A stretch of DNA of 43,179 bases from JBKEDC01 sp047975205 (lineage in GTDB: Bacteria > Bacteroidota > Bacteroidia > Bacteroidales > Prolixibacteraceae): positions 1-43,179 of the forward strand of contig JBKEDC010000041.1 in NCBI GenBank assembly GCA_047975205.1, in the 5' to 3' direction. A model generated the notes under the pieces. That model searched no databases. It was not told where the DNA came from and worked only from the letters and a program-made list of their open reading frames with translations. The number at the start of each line of letters is the position of its first letter. Within the stretch, counting starts at the first letter, position 1. Shown piece by piece: positions 33,774-41,492 of this stretch. The position numbers and the translations under genes are program-made.

Positions 33774-35768
33774 ATGACAGAATTTAAACTCACACAAAAT
33801 GACCCTTGGTTATCAGATTTTTCAGAAGCCATTAACGATCGTTATAATCTAGCTCAAGAAAAAGAAAATGAATTATGCCATGGTGCAAGTTTATCTGACT
33901 TCGCAAGCGGTTATTTATATTTCGGACTTCATCGCACAAGCAACGGTTGGGTGATTCGAGATTGGGCACCGAACGCCTCGTCTATTTTCTTAGTAGGCAC
34001 ATTTAATAATTGGGAAGAATCGGCCGAATATGCATTAAAACCCATAGGTAATGGCAAATGGGAGCTCTACTTAGCAAATCATCAACTAAAACATACCGAT
34101 TTATATGCTTTTGCGATGCATTGGAATGGAGGATCGGGCATGCGTGTACCGGCTTGGAGCAAACGTGTGGTGCAAGACCCCGACACTTATATTTTCAATG
34201 CTCAAGTATGGGAACCAGCAAATCCTTACCAGTGGAAACTACCAAGTTTCCAACCCCTGCCGGAAGCTCCTCTTATTTATGAATGCCACATCGGCATGGC
34301 AGGTGAAGAAGAACGGGTACATACGTATGATGAATTTCGCAGGCTTCGCTTGCCTTATATCAAAGAAATGGGCTATAACGTTATTCAGCTTATGGCAATT
34401 CCCGAACACCCTTATTATGGTAGTTTCGGTTATCACGTATCGAACTTTTTTGCTCCTTCTTCACGCTTTGGTACCCCTGAAGAATTAAAACAATTGATCG
34501 ACGATGCACATGCAATGGGTATTGCCGTCATTATGGATTTAGTGCATTCGCATGCCGTGCGTAATGAGCGGGAAGGTTTGGGAAATTACGACGGCACAAA
34601 TTATCAATTCTTTCATGACGGAGCGAAGGGAGAGCATCCGGCTTGGGATTCTTTCTGCTTCAATTACGGTAAAAATGAGGTGCTACACTTTTTACTATCG
34701 AATATTAAATATTGGCTTCGAGAGTATCAATTTGACGGATTCCGGTTCGACGGTGTGACCAGCATGTTGTATTTAGACCATGGATTGGGAAAAGCATTTA
34801 CCGGATATCATGATTATTTCAACGAGAATGTAGATGCAGAAGCTTTGACTTATTGTTATCTGGCGAATAAACTCATTCAGCAAATTAAACCTCAAGCCTT
34901 AGCTATTGCCGAAGAGATGAGTGGCATGCCCGGTTTGGCATATCCTCTTGAAGATGGTGGCTTGGGTTTTGACTATCGTATGGCTATGGGTGTGCCCGAC
35001 TATTGGATTAAGCTCATTAAAGAAAAAAAAGATGAGCACTGGGAAATGGGGCATCTATTTTATGAACTGACCTCAAAGCGTTTAGACGAGAACGTGGTGA
35101 GTTATGCAGAAAGCCATGATCAAGCTTTGGTTGGCGATAAAACCATCATTTTCCGTCTGATTGACAAAGAAATGTACTTCAGCATGCGCAAAGACCAAGA
35201 AAACCCGGTGGTAGAACGCGGTATAGCTTTACATAAAATGATTCGATTAATTACTGCTTCAACTGCAGGAGGAGCTTATCTTACTTTTATGGGTAATGAA
35301 TTCGGGCACCCGGAATGGATCGATTTTCCGCGAACTGAAAACGGGTGGTCATATAAACATGCGCGTCGATTGTGGAGTTTGACAGATGATAAAGAATTGC
35401 AATTTCACTATCTCAATGATTTTGAAAAAGAGATGATTCATTGGCTGCGCGACAATCGTTTGTTAAGCACTCCGGAAGTTTTTTGTCGATTTGAAAATAA
35501 TGGCGATCAAGTTATAGCTGTTGAACGCAGCAATTTCTTGATTGTATTTAATTTCAATCCTGTGCAATCATTTACAGGTTATGGCATACCGGTTGATAAA
35601 TCAAGTTGGGAAGTGCTTTTTGATTCTGATGAAAAACGATTTGGAGGACAAGAGCGAATTGCACACCTGAAATATCAAACACACCGCGACAAAAAACATA
35701 AGGTGGATTATCTGGATTTATACTTACCTGCGCGTACAGCTATGGTATTAAAACGCATGAAAGAATAA
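33774..35768 (+). CDS. glgB: 1,4-alpha-glucan branching enzyme (eukaryote-like GlgB)
   Basis: A GH13 enzyme that makes alpha-1,6 branches. The 664 residues carry a CBM48-like N-terminal domain (VIRDWAPNASSIFLVGTF, about 60-77) and a GH13 barrel: VIMDLVHSH (about 252-260), FDGFRFDGVTSMLY with nucleophile Asp326, AIAEEMSGMPGL with acid Glu380, and SYAESHDQALVGDK with the transition-state Asp450. This resembles eukaryotic-type branching enzymes. All catalytic residues are present, unlike its two downstream partners. It is the first gene of the operon, 33 nt ahead of the GSCFA gene. Confidence 0.96.
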   Translation: MTEFKLTQNDPWLSDFSEAINDRYNLAQEKENELCHGASLSDFASGYLYFGLHRTSNGWVIRDWAPNASSIFLVGTFNNWEESAEYALKPIGNGKWELYLANHQLKHTDLYAFAMHWNGGSGMRVPAWSKRVVQDPDTYIFNAQVWEPANPYQWKLPSFQPLPEAPLIYECHIGMAGEEERVHTYDEFRRLRLPYIKEMGYNVIQLMAIPEHPYYGSFGYHVSNFFAPSSRFGTPEELKQLIDDAHAMGIAVIMDLVHSHAVRNEREGLGNYDGTNYQFFHDGAKGEHPAWDSFCFNYGKNEVLHFLLSNIKYWLREYQFDGFRFDGVTSMLYLDHGLGKAFTGYHDYFNENVDAEALTYCYLANKLIQQIKPQALAIAEEMSGMPGLAYPLEDGGLGFDYRMAMGVPDYWIKLIKEKKDEHWEMGHLFYELTSKRLDENVVSYAESHDQALVGDKTIIFRLIDKEMYFSMRKDQENPVVERGIALHKMIRLITASTAGGAYLTFMGNEFGHPEWIDFPRTENGWSYKHARRLWSLTDDKELQFHYLNDFEKEMIHWLRDNRLLSTPEVFCRFENNGDQVIAVERSNFLIVFNFNPVQSFTGYGIPVDKSSWEVLFDSDEKRFGGQERIAHLKYQTHRDKKHKVDYLDLYLPARTAMVLKRMKE

Positions 35769-35801
35769 GACGTTTTTAAATGAGATTAAAAAAGAGAATA
35801 A

Positions 35802-36821
35802 ATGAACAAATACTTCACATCGGTGGCCATTCCGGAGCTTAATTTAGACATTGATTTCCATTCCAGATTGATGTTTATCGGCTCATGCTTTGCCGATAGC
35901 ATGGGTTCTAAGTTTGAAGATTTAAAATTTTCGAGCTTAGTAAATCCATTCGGAGTGCTTTACAATCCCCATTCTGTAGCAAACGGATTGAGCTATGCGC
36001 TGGAAGCAAAACAATTTTGCAAAGCCGATCTTTTCGAGCAACATGGTCTATATAAGAGTTTCTATTTCCACAGCAGGTTTAACGACACTCAAGCCGAAAG
36101 AGCTGTTGAAAAGATGAATGAAGCCATACGGCAAACACACAAGCAACTCAAACAAACCGATGTGTTGTTTATTACTTTTGGCACGGCATGGACTTACCAA
36201 CTTGCCGATAGCAAACAAGTTGTGGCAAATTGCCATAAGCACCCAAGCAGTACTTTTATTCGCAAACGACTAACGGTAACTGAAATCGTTTCACTTTGGA
36301 ATGATATGCTTTCTGAACTACACACCTTCAATCCTAAATTACGAATTGTGTTTACAGTGAGCCCTATTCGCCATTGGAAAGATGGAGCTCATGGCAACCA
36401 ATTAAGCAAATCTACTTTACTGTTGGCTGTTGATGAGCTGTTAAGCATCCATGATTACATCCGTTACTTTCCGTCATATGAAGTGGTCATGGACGAATTA
36501 CGAGATTATCGTTTCTATGCCGATGACATGCTGCATTTATCAGACTTAGCCGTTAACCATATTTGGCAACTTGTGCAAACACATTTAATAGCACCGGAAT
36601 GCCATACCAGCTTACAACAAATAAAAAAATTAAATTCAGCTGTTCAACACCGCATGTTTAATGCACTTAGCAGCGAAGCCTTAAAGTTTGCAACAAGCAA
36701 TTTAAAATTGATCAAGCAACTGGAGCAAAAATACAAGACTCTAGATTTCAGCTCGGAAAAGAATTATTTTGAACATATGATAACTAATCGATCGGAGAAA
36801 AAATCCGACAATAAAATATAA
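35802..36821 (+). CDS. GSCFA-domain protein (SGNH-hydrolase-like)
   Basis: The 339-residue protein begins with the GSCFA motif in MFIGSCFADSMGSKFE (about residues 24-38), followed by NPFGVLYNP, FITFGTAWTY and FTVSPIRHWKDGAHGN, plus YFPSYEVVMDELRDYRFYADDMLHLS, the standard layout of the GSCFA family. The fold is SGNH/GDSL-hydrolase-like, and the Ser of the first motif with Asp/His of DDMLHLS may form a triad. The substrate is unknown; an esterase acting on an acylated saccharide is a guess. It is inserted between glgB and the debranching homologue, 1 nt from the latter. Confidence 0.88.
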   Translation: MNKYFTSVAIPELNLDIDFHSRLMFIGSCFADSMGSKFEDLKFSSLVNPFGVLYNPHSVANGLSYALEAKQFCKADLFEQHGLYKSFYFHSRFNDTQAERAVEKMNEAIRQTHKQLKQTDVLFITFGTAWTYQLADSKQVVANCHKHPSSTFIRKRLTVTEIVSLWNDMLSELHTFNPKLRIVFTVSPIRHWKDGAHGNQLSKSTLLLAVDELLSIHDYIRYFPSYEVVMDELRDYRFYADDMLHLSDLAVNHIWQLVQTHLIAPECHTSLQQIKKLNSAVQHRMFNALSSEALKFATSNLKLIKQLEQKYKTLDFSSEKNYFEHMITNRSEKKSDNKI

Positions 36822-36822
36822 C

Positions 36823-38790
36823 ATGATGGAATGTTTATCTTTTGAAAAAAGTCAGCTCGTAAATCTCGACCAGTCATTAAATACCGAGCTCATCCGCTCC
36901 AATCAGGCAGGTTGTTATTTCAGCACTACCATATCAGGCTGCAATACGCGAAAATATCACGGTTTGCTCATTGCTCCTGCACCCCGAAAAGGTAATATCA
37001 AGCATGTTCTACTAAACAGCTTAGATGAAACCGTAATCCAGCGAGGTGCTGCATTCAATTTAGGATTACATAAATATGAAGGTGAGCACTTTGAACCTAA
37101 CGGACATAAATACCTTCGCTCGATGGAAGTTGCCGAAACTACACTCTCTACCTTTCGAGTAGGAGGTGTGGTGCTCACGCGTGAGCGGTTACTTTCTCAA
37201 AACAGCGAGCAAATACTCATTAAATACACCCTTGAAGAAGCACATTCCGATACCATCCTCCGATTTAAGCCCTTTATGACTTTTCGGAGTATTCACGAAT
37301 TATCTCATCAGAATGATTTTGCTTCCATGCATTCCACACCTATTGATAATGGGGTGATGTATAAATTATATGAAGACACACCTGAACTACATATGCAATT
37401 TTCTAAGCCGGTTAACTTTGTATCCGACAATAATTGGTATAACAATATTGAGTATTTCAAAGAAAAGGATCGAGGTTTCGATTATTTGGAAGACTTATTT
37501 GTTCCGGGATATTTTGAGTTGCCTATAAGGAAAGGTGAAAGCGTTATATTTTCAGCATCAACACAAAAGATAGATGTAAACGGACTCAAAATTAAGTGGG
37601 GTAAAGAAAAATCGAATAATGCCAAAGATGTAAGCTATCACGACTTCCTACATTACAGTGCCAAACATTTCTTGCATTGTCACGGTTCGCAGATTGATAT
37701 TGTAGCCGGATATCCTTGGTATGGTTGCCTCACTCGCTACACATTTATTTCGCTTTCGGGTTTAATTTCACCTCAAGCACATGCCGAAGAGTACGAAACG
37801 GTGTTAGACACGCAGTTAAGCCGACTAAAGAATGGTTTATTCCCTGTTGATTCCGGTGCTTTCAATAGCAGTTATGCAGCCATAGATACGCCTCTTTGGT
37901 TTGTGCATGCGCTACAAGCTTACAGCAGGCAACAAGCCGAAAAATCTGTTTATCTATGGAATAAATACGGATCGTCTATCAAACAGATTCTTGCAGCATA
38001 TCGATATGGAACTGATTACGACATTCATATGCAGGAAAACGGGCTAATTGGCAGTAGTTATAAAACTGAGCCCTTAAGCTGGATGAATTCAGTAATAGAA
38101 GGCAAAGCCTGCGTGGAGCGCATGGATTACTTAGTGGAGGTGAATGCTCTTTGGTATAATGCCTTATGCTATGCTTTGGAATTAGCTTTAGAAGCCGGCG
38201 ACAATGAATTTGTTCAACAATATATTGAGCTTAAAGATGAAGTAGCTCAATCATTCCTAAATACATTTTGGGTAGAAGAGAAACGAATGCTTGCCGACGG
38301 CGTTAATTCACACACTAAAGATTATGCTGTTCGCCCGAATATGGTAATTGCTGTTGCCATGCCCTATTCGCCACTCCGGAAAGAGCAACAAAAAGAAGTA
38401 TTAAGTATTGCCAAACGCGTATTGCTCACACCACGCGGATTACGTTCTTTAAGCCCCGAACAACATGAGTATCGTGGTTTTGTGCCGGGCAATGCCACGG
38501 CAGAGCGAGAGCTTATCATTCATCGTGGTGCGGCATGGCCTTGGCTGGTGCAATTCTTTGTCGAGGCTTACTTGCGCGTGCACGGGCGAAGCGGATTAAG
38601 CTATATTAAGCGTATTGTCGGGGAATTTGAATCCGGTTTGAAAGAACACGGAGTTGGAACAATCTCGGAAATGTATAACGGAAATCCACCGCATTTAGCC
38701 AAAGGAGCTGTTTCGTTTGCCGGAAGTGTAGCTTCGATAATTAAATCAAGCTTTTTAATTGCGGCCTACGACAAAGAGGAAAACGTATAG
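36823..38790 (+). CDS. Glycogen debranching enzyme (amylo-alpha-1,6-glucosidase) homologue with altered active site
   Basis: The 655-residue protein has both halves of the bacterial GDE family: an N-terminal domain (SNQAGCYFSTTISGCNTRKYHGLL, HVLLNSLDETVIQ, FRVGGVVLTRE) and an (alpha/alpha)6 C-terminal domain (IVAGYPWYGCLTRYTFISLSGL, VEVNALWYNALCYALELA, VRPNMVIAVAMPYSPL, LLTPRGLRSLSPEQ, HRGAAWPWL). Homologues known to me read R-D-T-F in the first motif; here Asp is Tyr306, and the later R-D-x-A-Y-H-Q-G stretch is R-E-L-I-I-H-R-G (about 562-569). The frame is intact and the rest is well conserved, so this is not a decayed gene. The enzyme may be inactive, changed in specificity, or scaffolding. 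ATG at 36826 is an alternative start. Confidence 0.85.
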   Translation: MMECLSFEKSQLVNLDQSLNTELIRSNQAGCYFSTTISGCNTRKYHGLLIAPAPRKGNIKHVLLNSLDETVIQRGAAFNLGLHKYEGEHFEPNGHKYLRSMEVAETTLSTFRVGGVVLTRERLLSQNSEQILIKYTLEEAHSDTILRFKPFMTFRSIHELSHQNDFASMHSTPIDNGVMYKLYEDTPELHMQFSKPVNFVSDNNWYNNIEYFKEKDRGFDYLEDLFVPGYFELPIRKGESVIFSASTQKIDVNGLKIKWGKEKSNNAKDVSYHDFLHYSAKHFLHCHGSQIDIVAGYPWYGCLTRYTFISLSGLISPQAHAEEYETVLDTQLSRLKNGLFPVDSGAFNSSYAAIDTPLWFVHALQAYSRQQAEKSVYLWNKYGSSIKQILAAYRYGTDYDIHMQENGLIGSSYKTEPLSWMNSVIEGKACVERMDYLVEVNALWYNALCYALELALEAGDNEFVQQYIELKDEVAQSFLNTFWVEEKRMLADGVNSHTKDYAVRPNMVIAVAMPYSPLRKEQQKEVLSIAKRVLLTPRGLRSLSPEQHEYRGFVPGNATAERELIIHRGAAWPWLVQFFVEAYLRVHGRSGLSYIKRIVGEFESGLKEHGVGTISEMYNGNPPHLAKGAVSFAGSVASIIKSSFLIAAYDKEENV

Positions 38791-38813
38791 AATAACCCTA
38801 AAACTAAATTTAA

Positions 38814-40064
38814 ATGAGAGTATTAATGTTCGGGTGGGAATTTCCACCTCATATATCGGGAGGACTTGGAACTGCGTGTTATGGTCTGACCAAAGGGTTA
38901 GCCGAATGCGATGATGTTGACGTGCTTTTTGTTGTGCCCAAATCGCATGGCGATGAAGACCAAACAAGTATGCAGTTAATCGGTGCCAATAATATACCTG
39001 CAGGAAACAAACGCGACTGGTTTGAGAATATCGAAACCGTTCCTTATGTAAATCCAAGCGAATATTCCATGTTATTTGAATCTGAATACGGACATTACCG
39101 GTATGCCCACAACCAAAACGGACGACTGTGGTTCTCGGGTAAATATGGTGCCGAACTGCATGAAGAAATATATAAGTATTCCTTGGTGGCAAAAATTATT
39201 GCCCGCGATAATCAATTCGACTTAATTCATGCACATGACTGGTTGGCCTATCCGGCAGGAATTGCGGCCAAAGACATGACCGGCAAGCCTCTTGTTATTC
39301 ATGTGCACGCTACCGATTTCGACCGCAGTGGAGGGAGTGTGAATCCGCGAGTCTTTGAAATTGAGAAGTGGGGAATGGAACGTGCCGATCAAATCATCAC
39401 CGTGAGTAATCTCACACGTAACATTGTAATCGACAAATATGGTATCGATCCCGGCAAAGTGACTACTGTTTATAATGCCGTAGAGCCTGTGAAAGAAAAA
39501 GAATTAACGGTAAGCAAAGGTGTGAAAGAGAAAGTGGTCACGTTTCTAGGACGTATCACTATGCAAAAAGGACCCGAATATTTCGTTGAGGCGGCAAAGA
39601 TGGTACTCGATCGCATGGATGGCGTTCGTTTTGTAATGGCAGGCAGCGGAGATATGATGAATGCTATGGTTCGAAGAGCTGCCGAATTAAAAATCAGCGA
39701 TAAATTCAACTTCACCGGATTCTTAAAAGGCGATGACGTATTCAACATGTTCCGCCAGAGCGATGTGTTCGTTATGCCTTCTGTTTCCGAACCATTTGGC
39801 ATTGTTCCTTTAGAAGCCATGCAAAGTAATGTACCGGTTATTATATCTCATCAATCGGGTTGTTCCGAGATTTTGGAACATGCCTTAAAAGTAGATTATT
39901 GGGATACTGCAGCTATGGCAAACGCCATTTACGGCATGCTGAAATATCCGAGTCTTTGGAAACATTTGCGTGAAGAAGGAAAAAAAGAAGTTGACGGTAT
40001 CGTTTGGACAAAATCAGCAGCTCACGTCAGAGAAGTATATTTAAAAGCACTAAACAATAAATAA
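38814..40064 (+). CDS. GT4-type glycogen synthase-like glycosyltransferase
   Basis: A 416-residue GT-B retaining transferase: MFGWEFPPHISGGLGTACYGL at the N-terminus (donor/acceptor loop), DLIHAHDWLAYPAGI, VTFLGRITMQKGPEYFVEAA, and the E-x7-E motif in VSEPFGIVPLEAM (about 323-335). This is the glycogen synthase analogue of Bacteroidota operons, probably using UDP- or ADP-glucose; no glgC is in the window, so the donor cannot be told. It sits 23 nt after the debranching homologue and 10 nt before the GH57 gene. Confidence 0.9.
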   Translation: MRVLMFGWEFPPHISGGLGTACYGLTKGLAECDDVDVLFVVPKSHGDEDQTSMQLIGANNIPAGNKRDWFENIETVPYVNPSEYSMLFESEYGHYRYAHNQNGRLWFSGKYGAELHEEIYKYSLVAKIIARDNQFDLIHAHDWLAYPAGIAAKDMTGKPLVIHVHATDFDRSGGSVNPRVFEIEKWGMERADQIITVSNLTRNIVIDKYGIDPGKVTTVYNAVEPVKEKELTVSKGVKEKVVTFLGRITMQKGPEYFVEAAKMVLDRMDGVRFVMAGSGDMMNAMVRRAAELKISDKFNFTGFLKGDDVFNMFRQSDVFVMPSVSEPFGIVPLEAMQSNVPVIISHQSGCSEILEHALKVDYWDTAAMANAIYGMLKYPSLWKHLREEGKKEVDGIVWTKSAAHVREVYLKALNNK

Positions 40065-40074
40065 ACCACATATT

Positions 40075-41379
40075 ATGAAAGCAATTTGTATTAACCTGCA
40101 AGCACACCAGCCATTCCGATTCCGGAGATATCGTTTCTTCGACATCGGCAATGATCATTACTATTACGATGATTTTGCCAACGAAACAACCATGCAAAAG
40201 GCAGCCAATGCTACTTATTTACCGACTAATAAAATTTTATTAGAGCTCTTGAAGCGTGACGATATCAATTTTAAAATAAATCTTACCTTATCGGGCTTAG
40301 CCATCGAACAGTTTGAAATGTATGCCCCCGAAGTGTTGGATTCATTTAAAGCATTGGCAGAAACCGGTAAGGTTGAATTTATCGCTGCTCCTTATTCGTA
40401 TTCTCTTTCTTCTATAAAAAGTCCGTCCTTATTTAAAAAGGAGGTGGCTCAGCAGTGTGATATTATAAACCTACACTTCAACCAAAAACCTCAAGTGTTA
40501 TGCAACACCGAGATGATATTTTCCGATGATATTGCACTCCTTGCCGAGGAGATGGGCTTTGAAGGCGTTCTTACCGAAGGAGCCAAGCATGTGTTGGGTT
40601 GGAAATCGCCCAATTACCTATACACCAGCACAGAAAGTCCAAACTTGAAGGTACTTATGCGAAATTTTCAGCTGTGTGATGATTTGTCGTTCCGCTTTTC
40701 CAACCAAAGTTGGAGTGAATTTCCCTTAACAGCCGAAAAATATGTGGAATGGATGAACGGAAACCCGAAGGATGAGGTAATTAATTTATTCTTGGGATAT
40801 GAAGTATTTGGCGGATTCCAAACCGAAAACACCGGCATATTCGAGTTCTTGAAAGCATTACCCCTGATTGTAGAACGAGACTCTAATTATCGATTTGCCA
40901 CAGCCACAGAAGCTATGAATGAACTCAAACCGAAATCAGCAGTAAGTGTGCCCTATCCGATATCGTGGTCGAATGAAGAACGAGATATATCAATATGGAC
41001 GGGAAACGTATTGCAAAACGATGCCATCGATAAGTTATTAAGCTTAGAAACCCGAATGAAACGAGTTCATGATTATGCATTAAACCGAGATTGGAATTGC
41101 TTGCAAGCCTGCAATCATTTTTATTTAATGGGTAAAATGTTTTACATTAAGCTAAACCCGCATTTACCTTATCATGGATTTGACAGTCCTTATGATGCTT
41201 TCATCAATTACATGAATATTTTAAGTGATTTTGAAATTCGATTAAACACCTTTGCTCCTGAAAGTAAAGGAGAAGAAGAAATAGATCTTCTAAATAAATT
41301 GTTGGAAGACAAGGAGCTTGAAATCAAGAAATATAAGCGAGAGCTAAACCGACTAAAAAAAAGAACGACTAAAAAATAA
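40075..41379 (+). CDS. GH57 alpha-amylase-like protein lacking the catalytic Asp
   Basis: A 434-residue GH57 homologue: INLQAHQPFRFRRYRFFDIG, DDFANE (about residues 7-36), CNTEMIFSDD with the nucleophile-position Glu146, LTEGAKHVLGW, and VINLFLGYEVFGGFQTEN (about 235-252). In active relatives the last motif has a D-Y-E-T-F-G-E-H-Q core; here the Asp is Gly241 and E-H is G-F, so the acid/base residue is missing while the nucleophile remains. GH57 proteins with one or both catalytic residues replaced are, as I recall, known from Bacteroides. The C-terminus is a charged Lys/Glu-rich coiled-coil-like tail. The role may be glycogen binding. Confidence 0.87.
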   Translation: MKAICINLQAHQPFRFRRYRFFDIGNDHYYYDDFANETTMQKAANATYLPTNKILLELLKRDDINFKINLTLSGLAIEQFEMYAPEVLDSFKALAETGKVEFIAAPYSYSLSSIKSPSLFKKEVAQQCDIINLHFNQKPQVLCNTEMIFSDDIALLAEEMGFEGVLTEGAKHVLGWKSPNYLYTSTESPNLKVLMRNFQLCDDLSFRFSNQSWSEFPLTAEKYVEWMNGNPKDEVINLFLGYEVFGGFQTENTGIFEFLKALPLIVERDSNYRFATATEAMNELKPKSAVSVPYPISWSNEERDISIWTGNVLQNDAIDKLLSLETRMKRVHDYALNRDWNCLQACNHFYLMGKMFYIKLNPHLPYHGFDSPYDAFINYMNILSDFEIRLNTFAPESKGEEEIDLLNKLLEDKELEIKKYKRELNRLKKRTTKK

Positions 41380-41492
41380 CACACATAGCAACAAGATTTA
41401 AGATACACTTAACAATTTCAAGAAACAACTAATAATTTTGTTTCCTACCTTCGCTAAGTAGTATATTTTTATCAACTAAATTAAGACCACAG

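Noticed and set aside
38755..39192. 145-codon frame antisense to the GT4 gene
   Set aside because: Lies entirely against a well-supported glycosyltransferase; a shadow frame.
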